This document shows positions 1 to 8,019 of a stretch of DNA of 21,881 nucleotides, piece after piece. The stretch comes from Bacillota bacterium (GTDB taxonomy: Bacteria > Bacillota > Clostridia > Lachnospirales > Lachnospiraceae), in assembly GCA_023420935.1 (NCBI GenBank), contig JAEZUR010000139.1, positions 1 through 21,881 on the forward strand, written 5' to 3'. Made by a program: the position numbers and the translations under genes. The notes below the pieces were generated by a model, which had not been told where the DNA came from, did no database searches, and worked only from the letters and a program-made list of their open reading frames with translations. Positions within the stretch are counted from its first letter, which is position 1. Every line of letters begins with the position of its first letter.

Positions 1-686
1 GCTCCTCTCGCTAACATAATCCCGTCGCAACCAGTCTGTTCCATCATGCTTTTAGCATCTTTCGGTAAGAAAATGTCCCCATTGCCAATCACAGGAATCG
101 AAACCGCCTCTTTTACCTTACGAATAATCTCCCAATCCGCTTTCCCACTATAATACTGTTCTCTTGTTCTGCCATGAACAGCTACTGCTGCCGCACCATT
201 TTGCTCAGCAATTTTAGCCATTTCTACAGCTGTTTCTTCCTCTTTTCCAAATCCTCTGCGAATCTTCACTGTAACTGGTTTATTTATTGCACGAGTCACC
301 TGATGAATAATCTCACCTGCTAATTCAGGTGTCTTCATCAGTGCAGAACCCTCTCCATTATTCACAACTTTAGGTACTGGACATCCCATGTTAATGTCTA
401 GGACATCAAAATTACGATGTTCAATCCTTCTAGCTGCTTCTGCCATAATCTGTGGATCCGAACCAAACAATTGAAGCGCTACTGGTCTTTCCTCTTCTCT
501 TACTTCCATAAGTGCTTCGGTGTTCTTATTATTATAAATGATTGCCTTAGCACTCACCATTTCTGTATATATATAGTCCGCTCCAAGTTCTTTACATAAC
601 AAACGAAATGGCAGGTCAGTTACCCCTGCCATCGGACCAAGTACTAGATTTCCTTTTACCGTTACATTTCCTATCTGTAAGTCCAT
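1..686 (-). CDS. dusB: tRNA-dihydrouridine synthase (DusB family), C-terminus cut off by window edge
   Basis: FMN-dependent enzyme that reduces uridine to dihydrouridine in the D-loop of tRNA. My own translation from the ATG at 686 gives 228 residues with no stop before base 1, so roughly the last 90-100 residues lie outside. The TIM-barrel signatures appear in order: LGPMAGVTDLPFR (16-28, flavin-binding start), QLFGSDP (72-78), DINMGCPVPK (97-106, with the catalytic Cys102), KIRRGF (141-146), VHGRTREQ (170-177), IPVIGNGDI (197-205) and DGIMLARG (221-228). An AGAGGA ribosome-binding site lies about 6 bases upstream of the ATG. It begins 10 bp after coaX and is the last visible gene of the run that starts at citrate synthase. 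In many clostridia dusB is followed by greA and lysS; that cannot be checked here. Confidence 0.95.
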   Translation of the reverse strand, partial: MDLQIGNVTVKGNLVLGPMAGVTDLPFRLLCKELGADYIYTEMVSAKAIIYNNKNTEALMEVREEERPVALQLFGSDPQIMAEAARRIEHRNFDVLDINMGCPVPKVVNNGEGSALMKTPELAGEIIHQVTRAINKPVTVKIRRGFGKEEETAVEMAKIAEQNGAAAVAVHGRTREQYYSGKADWEIIRKVKEAVSIPVIGNGDIFLPKDAKSMMEQTGCDGIMLARG

Positions 687-696
687 TTTTTATCCT

Positions 697-1467
697 CTAT
701 TTTTTGCATTTATTATAAATAATTCGCAATCCATTCAATGTTAAATCCGGGTCATATACCTGGATCTCTTTTGTTTCATCTGATATAATCTTCCCCATGC
801 CTCCGGTAGCAACTACCTTTATATTCTGTAGGCCAGATTCTTCTTTTATTTTACGAATAATATATTCAGTTTGACCAATATATCCGTATACCAAGCCCGC
901 TTGCATACTGGTTATCGTATCCTTTGCTAAGATAGAATCAGGCTTTTTGATCTCTACTTCAGGTAGCTTTGCTGTATCATTCCATAATGCATTGGCACAA
1001 ATGCGAATACCAGGACTGGTAATTGCAGCTGCGAATGCTCCGTCTTCTGTAATTAAATCATAGGTTGTGGCGGTACCAAAATCAACAACAATCAATGGCC
1101 CCCCATAAATTTCATAGCCTGCAACTGCATCTACAATTCGGTCTGCTCCTACTTCTTTCGGATTCGCTGTGGAAATTTTAATTCCTGTCTTTGTTCCTGC
1201 ACCAACGACTATAGGTGTAATACTTAAATACTTTATAATACCACTTGTAAAGGAATACATAATGTTTGGTACAACGGAAGCTATGATTACATTATCAATG
1301 TCCTTTGTAGCGATTCCTTTCATTCTTAACATTTCACATATTGCGATCCCATATTCGTCCGATGTCCTAGGAGTCTTTGTGGTCATACGAAAGGTTCCTA
1401 ATAATTTTTCTTCTTGAAATACCCCTAAGGTAACATTAGTATTTCCGATATCAACAACTAATAACAT
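697..1467 (-). CDS. coaX: Type III pantothenate kinase
   Basis: Phosphorylates pantothenate with ATP, the first committed step of coenzyme A synthesis; cytosolic, normally a dimer that needs a monovalent cation. The 256 residues match the usual family length. The ASKHA-fold motifs are present: DIGNTN at 6-11 (phosphate binding, Asp6), GADRIVD at 107-113 (pantothenate site and catalytic region), VVDFGTATT at 127-135, and TGGMG at 221-225 (adenosine site). AGGAG lies 5 bases before the ATG. The gene sits 29 bp after the Dabb gene and 10 bp before dusB, so it is probably co-transcribed with both. Type III kinases are insensitive to CoA feedback (family knowledge), so control here would be transcriptional. 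The plus-strand ORF inside it is a shadow. Confidence 0.97.
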   Translation of the reverse strand: MLLVVDIGNTNVTLGVFQEEKLLGTFRMTTKTPRTSDEYGIAICEMLRMKGIATKDIDNVIIASVVPNIMYSFTSGIIKYLSITPIVVGAGTKTGIKISTANPKEVGADRIVDAVAGYEIYGGPLIVVDFGTATTYDLITEDGAFAAAITSPGIRICANALWNDTAKLPEVEIKKPDSILAKDTITSMQAGLVYGYIGQTEYIIRKIKEESGLQNIKVVATGGMGKIISDETKEIQVYDPDLTLNGLRIIYNKCKK

Positions 1468-1496
1468 ATGAACTCCTATCTGCTGAATTTTGCTTA

Positions 1497-1802
1497 CTAT
1501 ATTTCATAATCTACACAAGCTCTGCCTATTTTAACTGTTCCAATAAACGCAGCTACTTTTAAATGTTCTGGATGTACGGCATAACGCCCTAAATCTTCAA
1601 TGGAATCAAAATCACAGGTAAGACATAGGGTAAAGTTGGTCTCATCCGTATCTGGTTCATTAATCCCTACTTCCATCCTTCTTATAAATTCTAACTTTTT
1701 TGGAAGTTCTAACAACATATCCTTCGCAACTACGGCGTTCTCAATCGCATTACGTCCAGCTGCCTCTTTTGCAAACTCAAACATTACAACATGTCTTATC
1801 AT
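1497..1802 (-). CDS. Dabb-domain (stress-responsive alpha/beta barrel) small protein
   Basis: A 101-residue protein that is a single dimeric alpha/beta-barrel (Dabb, PF07876-type) domain. It opens with the typical MIRHVVMFEF strand, has a central helix (about 20-37), the strand LEFIRRMEVGIN, and the HPEHLKVAAFI segment with the conserved HP..H histidines of the family. No signal peptide or membrane segment. The biochemical role of most bacterial Dabb proteins is unknown; some relatives bind heme or small hydrophobic ligands, but nothing here decides that. AGGAG precedes the ATG. It lies 15 bp after the DUF6145-like gene and 29 bp before coaX, inside the same minus-strand run. It is complete and not unusual in composition. 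Confidence 0.85.
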   Translation of the reverse strand: MIRHVVMFEFAKEAAGRNAIENAVVAKDMLLELPKKLEFIRRMEVGINEPDTDETNFTLCLTCDFDSIEDLGRYAVHPEHLKVAAFIGTVKIGRACVDYEI

Positions 1803-1817
1803 GGTTTTTCTCCTTAT

Positions 1818-2171
1818 CTAATTATTATTATCCAGTAATAATGAAATATCTTGATTCATAAAGAAAGCTTTATAATACAGCTCCAATGCTTCCAATAACT
1901 CCGTTTTGGTTGATTGAAGTTCTTTGATTTTAAGAACACTTCCTATCTCATCAAATAATAAGTCAACCTCGTCTGCAGTTACCTGAAACAATAGATTTCC
2001 TTCTTCATCAAATTCTAGCGTTAGTATACCTCCAACATCCGAAGTATATAATACACACATAATCTTAAGTTCTTCTTTAATCGCTTCCGGTAATCGTTCA
2101 AATCTTTCATCTAGGTAATATTTTGCTTCATAAGAACTAGAAGCACACAAAATAATATTCTCTTCCGACAT
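1818..2171 (-). CDS. Small conserved protein, resembles DUF6145 family of Lachnospiraceae
   Basis: A 117-residue acidic, soluble protein with no signal peptide and no membrane helix. The pattern (MSEENIILCASSSYEAKYY, then LPEAIKEELKIMCVLYTSDV, then a GGILTLEFDEEGNLLF strand pair and an EIGSVLKIKELQ helix) resembles what I remember of DUF6145, a family of unknown function common in Lachnospiraceae. That naming is from memory and is moderately sure. Two cysteines (in LCASS and MCVLY) are not arranged as a metal site. A strong AGGAG stands before the ATG. The gene is 20 bp after birA and 15 bp before the Dabb gene, so it is in the operon. Its position between biotin ligase and CoA synthesis is the only hint of its role. 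Confidence 0.75.
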   Translation of the reverse strand: MSEENIILCASSSYEAKYYLDERFERLPEAIKEELKIMCVLYTSDVGGILTLEFDEEGNLLFQVTADEVDLLFDEIGSVLKIKELQSTKTELLEALELYYKAFFMNQDISLLLDNNN

Positions 2172-2191
2172 TTCTCTTCTCCTTGCTCATT

Positions 2192-3169
2192 TTATACATA
2201 ACCATAGAGTCCACGCACCGATACTTCACCTGCAACAACGGTTTTTACTACATCACCTACTTGTACTAACAATTCTCCTGTTTGATTAACTCCGAGAGCA
2301 ATGCCTTGGTATTTATCCATTCCTTCTAGAATCAATACCTCTTTTTGGACATTGATTAGTAAACTATTATAGTCTGCTACTAAATGAGTTAAGTCGCAAG
2401 TTTTTAAATAGATATGATACAGTGCTTCAAATTGTTTTACTATGTTAGCAATTAATTGACTACGGTTTATGATTGCCTTCTGTTCCATATATAATGATGT
2501 TGCAACTTCACTGATGTCCTCGGGAAATGTCTTTGTATTAACATTAATACCAATTCCGATTACAATATGATTGATATCATCCATTTCCGTACTCATTTCT
2601 GTTAAAATGCCACAGACCTTTTTCCCATTCACGACAATATCATTTGGCCATTTTATATATGCTTCTAAGCATGTCATTTCACGAATTGCATTCGTGACTG
2701 CTAACGCAGCAACTAAGGTTAGTCCAGATGCATGTGTCGGTGCCATATCTGGTTTTAGAATCATTGACATCCAGATTCCACTTCGCTTAGGGGACTCCCA
2801 AGCACGACCACGTCTTCCTTTTCCTGCTGTTTGCCTCTCTGTTACGATCAATAAACCATTTGTTTCAGGATCATCCGCTAATTTTTTAGCCTGCGTATTG
2901 GTAGAATCTACTTCTTCATAGAATTTCACTTTACGGCCTATGAAATCTGTGTCAACAATACTTTCAATTTCCTGTTCTGTTATGACATCAGGACTACAGA
3001 GTATGCGATACCCTTTATTCGAAACAGCTTCGATTTCATATCCTTCCTCTTTTAACTGGTTCATAACCTTCCAGACTGCTGTTCTAGAGACTCCAAGCTG
3101 ATCACACATTTCTTGACCAGAAACATATTGATCTGTAGTTCTTAACATTCTTAGAATTTCTGTTTTCAT
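2192..3169 (-). CDS. birA: Bifunctional biotin-[acetyl-CoA carboxylase] ligase / biotin operon repressor
   Basis: Makes biotinyl-5'-AMP and attaches biotin to the lysine of biotin carrier proteins (acetyl-CoA carboxylase, decarboxylase subunits). The 325 residues have three parts. The first is an N-terminal winged helix (about 5-55; VSGQEMCDQLGVSRTAVWKV is the HTH), which makes it a class II ligase able to repress biotin genes. The second is the catalytic domain with the adenylate loop GKGRRGR (116-122) and KWPNDI (173-178). The third is a C-terminal SH3-like domain (about 275-325). The ATG has GGGAG 10 bases upstream. It follows citrate synthase by 20 bp. The DNA-binding domain implies biotin-dependent regulation somewhere in the genome; I saw no convincing BirA palindrome within this window. 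Confidence 0.95.
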   Translation of the reverse strand: MKTEILRMLRTTDQYVSGQEMCDQLGVSRTAVWKVMNQLKEEGYEIEAVSNKGYRILCSPDVITEQEIESIVDTDFIGRKVKFYEEVDSTNTQAKKLADDPETNGLLIVTERQTAGKGRRGRAWESPKRSGIWMSMILKPDMAPTHASGLTLVAALAVTNAIREMTCLEAYIKWPNDIVVNGKKVCGILTEMSTEMDDINHIVIGIGINVNTKTFPEDISEVATSLYMEQKAIINRSQLIANIVKQFEALYHIYLKTCDLTHLVADYNSLLINVQKEVLILEGMDKYQGIALGVNQTGELLVQVGDVVKTVVAGEVSVRGLYGYV

Positions 3170-3189
3170 CGATATTAACTCCCGTCTAA

Positions 3190-4554
3190 TTAACGTTCCT
3201 CTAATGAGCTGTAACTCTTATGGGATGCTACACTCTTATAGCCAGGTCTTACAATTTTACCTTCATTAATTAATTCTTCTAAGCGATGGGCACTCCAACC
3301 TGAGATTCTTGCAATGGCAAATATCGGTGTATATAATTCAATTGGAAGTCCAAGCATACTATACACAAAACCACTATAGAAATCAACATTTGCACTAACT
3401 CCTTTGTAAATCTTACGTTCCTTTGCTATCACTTCTGGTGCTAGTCGTTCTACAAGTGAGTATAAAACAAATTCTTTCATAAGACCTTTTTCTTCTGACA
3501 AACTACGAACGAAGCTTTTTAATATATTAGCTCTTGGATCAGAAATAGAATATACTGCATGACCCATACCATATATTAAGCCCTTTTGATCAAATGCTTT
3601 TTTATTTAATAGGTCAGTTAAATACTGTTTTACTTCTTCTTCATCTTCCCAATCTTTTAGCTTTTCTTTCATGTCTTCAAACATACGTACCACTTTAATG
3701 TTTGCCCCACCATGTTTAGGACCCTTTAAAGAACCCAAAGATGCGGCAACAGAAGAATAGGTATCAGTTCCTGAAGAAGATACTACATGCGTTGTAAAGG
3801 TAGAGTTATTACCGCCACCGTGTTCTGCGTGTAGCACTAATGCAATATCTAAAATCTTAGCTTCTAATTTAGAATATTTGCTATCAGGTCTTAATATATG
3901 TAAAATATTTTCTGCTGTTGATAATTCTGGAAGGGGCGCATGAATAAATAGACTATTACCGTCGTGGTAGTGACTATAAGCCTGATAACCATATACCGAT
4001 AGTAAAGGAAATAAGGCAATTAACTGAAGACTTTGGCGTAGTACATTTTCAATGGAAGTATCATCGGCTAATTCGTCATAAGAATATAATGTTAGTACAC
4101 TCCTTGCAAGAGTGTTCATCATATCCTTACTTGGCGCTTTCATTATAATATCTCTTACAAAACTCGTAGGCAGTTCTTCTCTATAATGGGCAAGTAAGTC
4201 ATTAAACTCATTAAGCTCTTCTTTACTTGGAAGTTTTCCAAATAATAAAAGATACGTTGTTTCTTCAAATCCAAATCGTTCTTCTTTAATAAATCCATCC
4301 ACTATCTCTTCTACATCCACTCCATGATAAAAAAGTTTTCCCTCACATGGAACTAATTCACTGTCCACAATCGTATAAGAACGAATCTCTGAAATCTCAG
4401 TTAACCCGGCAAGAACTCCCTTACCACTAATGTCACGCAGACCTCTTTTAACCTCATATTTTGTATATAAGTCCGGATTAATTTTGCAAGCTTCCTTGCA
4501 TTGATCTGCAAATTTTTCTATTACCTGCATTTCTTGTATCTGTTTTGTCGTCAT
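3190..4554 (-). CDS. gltA: Citrate synthase (long clostridial form)
   Basis: Condenses acetyl-CoA with oxaloacetate to citrate. At 454 residues it is somewhat longer than the usual 370-430, with an N-terminal extension of about 50 residues before the core, as I recall for Lachnospiraceae homologues. The catalytic triad is visible: His245 in HAEHGGGNNS, His332 in GMGHAVYSISDPRA, and Asp391 in NVDFYSG. GSLKGPKHGGAN (274-285) is the CoA/hinge region. AAGGAG is well placed before the ATG. Neither aconitase nor isocitrate dehydrogenase is adjacent; the next gene is birA at 20 bp. In such fermenters it probably serves 2-oxoglutarate and glutamate synthesis rather than a full cycle (inference). A 2-methylcitrate synthase role cannot be excluded from motifs alone. 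Confidence 0.93.
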   Translation of the reverse strand: MTTKQIQEMQVIEKFADQCKEACKINPDLYTKYEVKRGLRDISGKGVLAGLTEISEIRSYTIVDSELVPCEGKLFYHGVDVEEIVDGFIKEERFGFEETTYLLLFGKLPSKEELNEFNDLLAHYREELPTSFVRDIIMKAPSKDMMNTLARSVLTLYSYDELADDTSIENVLRQSLQLIALFPLLSVYGYQAYSHYHDGNSLFIHAPLPELSTAENILHILRPDSKYSKLEAKILDIALVLHAEHGGGNNSTFTTHVVSSSGTDTYSSVAASLGSLKGPKHGGANIKVVRMFEDMKEKLKDWEDEEEVKQYLTDLLNKKAFDQKGLIYGMGHAVYSISDPRANILKSFVRSLSEEKGLMKEFVLYSLVERLAPEVIAKERKIYKGVSANVDFYSGFVYSMLGLPIELYTPIFAIARISGWSAHRLEELINEGKIVRPGYKSVASHKSYSSLEER

Positions 4555-4579
4555 TTTCTTCTCCTTTCAAAACGGGTGA

Positions 4580-4615
4580 TTAATAGTTACCTACAAATTG
4601 ATAGTGTCCTACAAA
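4580..4615. repeat. Tandem 18-bp imperfect direct repeat in the citrate synthase leader
   Basis: Two adjacent copies, 4580-4597 (TTAATAGTTACCTACAAA) and 4598-4615, agree at 15 of 18 positions. They lie between the putative promoter and the ribosome-binding site of the citrate synthase gene. This could be a duplicated regulator site or a chance duplication. Confidence 0.6.
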
Positions 4616-4681
4616 ATGCACAAATTTTAAATGTGAAGCATGATGGTTCTTTATTATCAGATAAATTTTGCCATGAACACT

Positions 4682-4713
4682 AGTATATCATAAAAAATGG
4701 CTTTTGTGGACAA
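4682..4713 (-). promoter_or_regulatory. Probable promoter for the citrate synthase-birA-coaX-dusB run
   Basis: On the minus strand a TATACT box (4687-4682) is preceded by TGA, making an extended -10 element (TGnTATACT). A TTGTCC at 4713-4708 is a weak -35 match at 20 bp, longer than the ideal 17, so the extended -10 probably carries the promoter. It would give a leader of about 120 nt. Confidence 0.5.
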
Positions 4714-4811
4714 ATTAGTATTAAATTTTGATAAAAATTTTACCAGTTTTGCTCATAACACCATGCCATCTTCATTCCTACATGCTTCATCCCTGCTGTT
4801 AAATCGTAAAC

Positions 4812-4858
4812 AAAAGGCTGCTGCACCCAACATAATTTCTTGCATGCAACCGCCTTTT
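4812..4858 (-). terminator. Hairpin terminator after argF
   Basis: AAAAGGC (4812-4818) pairs with GCCTTTT (4852-4858). Inside it, TGC at 4822-4824 lines up with GCA at 4846-4848 and so continues the stem past one mismatch. The hairpin begins 28 bp after the argF stop and has short T-runs on both strands, so it may act in either direction. Confidence 0.65.
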
Positions 4859-4886
4859 TAATGACTTATGAATTTGTTTATTTCGC

Positions 4887-5822
4887 TTATTCGCCCAATG
4901 TGGCAACCATGACTGCTTTAATGGTGTGCATGCGATTCTCGGCTTCATCAAATACCACTTCAGCAAATTGTTCAAATAATTCTTCCGTTACTTCTTTTCC
5001 TTTTACTGCTGGTAGGCAATGTAAAAAGATAGTGCTGTCTTTTCCAGTCTTCTTAAACAATTCATGATTCACTTGATATGGTTGTAATAACGCAATACGC
5101 TCTGCTGCTTTGTCTTCTTCTCCCATAGAGCACCAAACATCCGTGTAAATGGCATCCGCGCCACATACTACCTCTAGATCATCTGATATCTGTATATTTG
5201 CGCCTGATTCCTTTGCATAACCTTGGCATAACTCCACCAAATCATTGGTTGGCCATAAGGATTTTGGTGCTAGAATCGTGAAGTTAACACCCATCTTTGA
5301 GCTACCAATCATCAAACTGTTGGCCATATTATTTCTTCCATCACCCACGTATACTAAATTAAGTCCCTTAAGTTCACCAAACTGTTCTTTTAGGGTTAAA
5401 AAATCAGCTAATATCTGGGTAGGATGGAACTCATCGGTTAAACCATTCCAAACTGGAACCTTACTATACTTTGCAAGCTTCTCAACATTTTCTTGTTTAA
5501 AACCACGAAATTCAATTCCATCAAACATTCTACCTAGTACTCTTGCAGTATCTTCAACACTTTCCTTAGCACCTAGCTGAATATCATTTTTTCCTAAGTA
5601 TTCTGGATGTCCGCCTTCGTCAATACAAGCAACCGTAAAGGCACATCTTGTTCTTGTAGATGGTTTTTCAAAAATTAATGCAATATTTTTTCCTTTTAGA
5701 CTCTGACCAGTCATTCCCTGCTTCTTCTTCGCCTTTAAATCAGCTGCAAGTGTAAGTAAATAATCTATTTCTGCAGGAGTAAAATCTTTTAATGTTAAAA
5801 AACTACGACCTTTTAAATTCAT
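4887..5822 (-). CDS. argF: Ornithine carbamoyltransferase
   Basis: Transfers the carbamoyl group to ornithine to give citrulline in arginine synthesis. Numbering from the second ATG (5822) gives 311 residues, the usual size. Key sites: the carbamoyl-phosphate loop STRTR (55-59), HPTQ (133-136), the ornithine-specific SMG loop in DVWCSMGEE (228-236), and the catalytic HCLP (268-271). The ATG at 5828 is only 2 bases from the GGAG, while the ATG at 5822 is 8 bases away, so 5822 is the better start. The gene stands alone, with its own promoter, tandem ARG-like boxes upstream and a hairpin on either side. That favours the biosynthetic (argF) reading over a catabolic arcB, since no arcA or arcC neighbours are seen. 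Confidence 0.95.
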   Translation of the reverse strand: MNLKGRSFLTLKDFTPAEIDYLLTLAADLKAKKKQGMTGQSLKGKNIALIFEKPSTRTRCAFTVACIDEGGHPEYLGKNDIQLGAKESVEDTARVLGRMFDGIEFRGFKQENVEKLAKYSKVPVWNGLTDEFHPTQILADFLTLKEQFGELKGLNLVYVGDGRNNMANSLMIGSSKMGVNFTILAPKSLWPTNDLVELCQGYAKESGANIQISDDLEVVCGADAIYTDVWCSMGEEDKAAERIALLQPYQVNHELFKKTGKDSTIFLHCLPAVKGKEVTEELFEQFAEVVFDEAENRMHTIKAVMVATLGE

Positions 5823-5848
5823 AATCATCTCTCCTTTATTCTTAACTT

Positions 5849-5886
5849 ATTTTATTAATATACATTTTAATGTTTATTTATACATT
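5849..5886 (-). promoter_or_regulatory. Tandem ARG-box-like operators upstream of argF
   Basis: On the minus strand AATGTATAAATAAACATT (5886-5869) matches the classic 18-bp ArgR/AhrC box (AATGAATAATTATTCATT) at 14 of 18 positions and is near-palindromic. A weaker second copy (5866-5849; 11 of 18) follows after a 2-bp gap, close to the 3-bp spacing typical of paired ARG boxes. The first box overlaps the putative -10, as expected for arginine-dependent repression. Confidence 0.6.
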
Positions 5887-5910
5887 ACTCTACTTTTTAT
5901 CTATTGTCAA
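5882..5910 (-). promoter_or_regulatory. argF promoter
   Basis: A perfect TTGACA -35 (5910-5905), a 17-bp spacer, and a weak TAATGT -10 (5887-5882), about 60 bp before the argF start. The strong -35 and poor -10 overlapping the ARG-like box suit a repressed gene. Confidence 0.55.
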
Positions 5911-5923
5911 GTTTAATTTGAAA

Positions 5924-5969
5924 AGGCTGTTGCAGGATCACTTTATTCAAAATGATGCTGCAACAGCCT
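5924..5969 (-). terminator. Hairpin terminator after the LtaS-type gene
   Basis: A perfect 11-bp stem, AGGCTGTTGCA (5924-5934) with TGCAACAGCCT (5959-5969), extended by further pairs. On the minus strand it starts 7 bp after the stop codon at 5977 and is followed by TTTTC. Confidence 0.8.
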
Positions 5970-5976
5970 AAAATCT

Positions 5977-7842
5977 CTATTCAGTTGTATCTACTTTACG
6001 AGTTACGTAATCAGAGATTAAATCTTGTTCTAGTATTTCCTTGGAAGCTTCTTTTAATTCAATTGCTTTCTCATAATCCTTTTTATACTGATTGATATCA
6101 AGTGTCGTATCTGTACCAATTCTCCATGCTCGGCTTCCGTCAAAGATTCCTTCTCTAGAAATCTCAAACATGATATCATTTTTTGCAAAAGATCCCTCAA
6201 ACAGATATGCAGTAAATGCAACAAATCCTTCCTTGGCATTTACCAAATCTTGCCCCAGAATATACGGTTGTTTTATTTGAATCCCCATAAGATTCGCTAT
6301 CGTAGGTAGAAAATCAACTTGCCCACCTAATGTTGAAATTGTTCTGTTTATACCACTACCCGGAATATGTATGATCAATGGTATATGAAGCATCTCATCA
6401 TAGTCATAAGTTCTTCCAAGATAATCGCCTACAATCACATCGTTATCATCCATAGTACAATTCAAACCATGGTGGTCTCCATATAAGGCAATCACCGTAT
6501 TCTCATATTGTCCAGCTGCTTTTAATTCGTCAATAAACTCTCCAATTGCTTCATCGGTATAATATGCTGTTTGAAGATAACTTCCAAACTTAGTTCCTTC
6601 ATGCTCAGGTAACAGATTAATCTTTGCTCTTGCCTCATCAAGAATATACGGATGATGGTTGGTTAAGGTAATAATAAAAGCAAAATACGGATTCTTTTGT
6701 TGTTTTAAAATTTCTGCTGTCTGTTGGAACATTGATTTATCCGAAATGCCAAGACCGATTATGTCACTATCATCTAAATCTTCCATACTGTAGAATTGGT
6801 CAAATCCCTGATATGGATACGCATTGTTACGATTCCAGAAGTCTCCTGCATAACCATGAAAAGCAAGAGTATCATATCCCCTATCTTTCATTTGCCATGG
6901 CAAACCATCATAAGTATTATCCATGTACAAACGATAACTCTCTCCATCAATAACTGGATACAAACTATTTAATGTAGAAAATTCAGCATCTGCTGTATTA
7001 CCTTTTCCAATGTTACTATAGTAATTATCAAAATACAGGCTATCTGCTTGTAATAGTTTATTCAGATTTGGAGTTAATTCCTGACCATTGTAATTAGCAC
7101 CGATTAAGAAATTCTGATACGCTTCTAATTGAATCACGATTAGATTCTTGCCCTTCGCAATTCCATTTAACTGTGTGGTATTGGTTGCTTCCACATTCTC
7201 TTCTACTTGTTCTAATACCTCTTGTGGCGGAATTTCTTCTGCTGATACATTGGCTATTACAGTATCATAAATATCTCCAATATGATTGGTAAAAAACTCT
7301 ACACTACTTACCTTTTCCACACCGATTGCTTGTAGTGGATTAACTGCACATAAAAGAATGATGCTGCAAACACCTATCGCTAGACGTCCTAGTCGCTTGG
7401 TATATCCAGTTTTAATCACTTTTTTATGCACCCATAATTTAGCATCTTTTTTAAAGTAATAATATACAAATGGAATATCAATCAATAGTAAGAAACTAGC
7501 TGGAATTAAAGTTGCAATAAAACTACTTGGCACTTTGGCAACGTTGGATGCCTGCCATATTTGTCGAATCGATACCGTCTGATTATAATAGTTATAGTAC
7601 ATGGTATCTGCAAACATTACGATACTAAAGAACGTATAAAGAACCAAAAAGCAAATTCGTTTCTTCTTAATATTACTTCGACTAAATACAAAAAAGAGTG
7701 TACCAAAAACAACAATACTGCTTAAAACCATTATATTGTTGAGAATATTAACATCAATCAAAATATAATAAGTAATCAGTTTTATTGCAAACAATAACAA
7801 TATCATATAAGGTGACTGAATTATCTTTTTTAACTTCTTCAT
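5977..7842 (-). CDS. LTA synthase-type membrane sulfatase (phosphoglycerol transferase)
   Basis: Membrane enzyme of the LtaS/YfgF-type alkaline-phosphatase superfamily that moves glycerol-phosphate from phosphatidylglycerol onto a lipid or glycan acceptor outside the membrane. From the ATG at 7842 it has 621 residues: about five hydrophobic helices in the first 190, then an extracellular sulfatase domain. LtaS-like sites (this numbering): Glu240 in IVIQLEAYQNF, the nucleophile Thr283 in GKGNTADAEF, His396 in TLTNHHPY, and Asp456-His457 in LYGDHHG. The start at 7842 has AGGAG 8 bases upstream; an upstream in-frame start at 7869 has no such site. The gene is monocistronic, with its own promoter and terminator. 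Whether it makes true type I lipoteichoic acid, primes it, or modifies another polymer cannot be told from sequence. Confidence 0.9.
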   Translation of the reverse strand: MKKLKKIIQSPYMILLLFAIKLITYYILIDVNILNNIMVLSSIVVFGTLFFVFSRSNIKKKRICFLVLYTFFSIVMFADTMYYNYYNQTVSIRQIWQASNVAKVPSSFIATLIPASFLLLIDIPFVYYYFKKDAKLWVHKKVIKTGYTKRLGRLAIGVCSIILLCAVNPLQAIGVEKVSSVEFFTNHIGDIYDTVIANVSAEEIPPQEVLEQVEENVEATNTTQLNGIAKGKNLIVIQLEAYQNFLIGANYNGQELTPNLNKLLQADSLYFDNYYSNIGKGNTADAEFSTLNSLYPVIDGESYRLYMDNTYDGLPWQMKDRGYDTLAFHGYAGDFWNRNNAYPYQGFDQFYSMEDLDDSDIIGLGISDKSMFQQTAEILKQQKNPYFAFIITLTNHHPYILDEARAKINLLPEHEGTKFGSYLQTAYYTDEAIGEFIDELKAAGQYENTVIALYGDHHGLNCTMDDNDVIVGDYLGRTYDYDEMLHIPLIIHIPGSGINRTISTLGGQVDFLPTIANLMGIQIKQPYILGQDLVNAKEGFVAFTAYLFEGSFAKNDIMFEISREGIFDGSRAWRIGTDTTLDINQYKKDYEKAIELKEASKEILEQDLISDYVTRKVDTTE

Positions 7843-7930
7843 TACTCTCACTCCTAACAAAAAAACCAATATCTATGGGTTCCACTACTCTATTAGCCCC
7901 CATAAATCCCCACATGTAAATTCATTCTAT

Positions 7931-7959
7931 ATCATAGTATAGTATCCTTACAAATTCAA
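7931..7959 (-). promoter_or_regulatory. Promoter of the LtaS-type gene
   Basis: TTGAAT (7959-7954), a 17-bp spacer and TATGAT (7936-7931) on the minus strand. The leader of about 80 nt contains a short TATGGG/CCCATA hairpin (7874-7879 with 7899-7904). Confidence 0.6.
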
Positions 7960-8019
7960 GTGCTTATTTCTTACAATTCTCTTAAGGTGTTTCTATGTAG
8001 CCATGCAATGTAAAATGTG

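Larger units (their letters stand above)
4555..4886. other. Gene-free spacer between citrate synthase and argF (332 bp)
   Basis: AT-rich. From left to right it holds the citrate synthase ribosome-binding site, a tandem 18-bp repeat (4580-4615), a probable extended -10 promoter for the minus-strand run (4682-4713), about 100 bases with no recognised feature, and the argF-end hairpin (4812-4858). No supported ORF. Confidence 0.7.

Noticed and set aside
1169..1417. Long antisense frames inside coaX, birA, argF, prfA and rho
   Set aside because: Each is opposite a gene with full family motifs and lacks its own ribosome-binding site.
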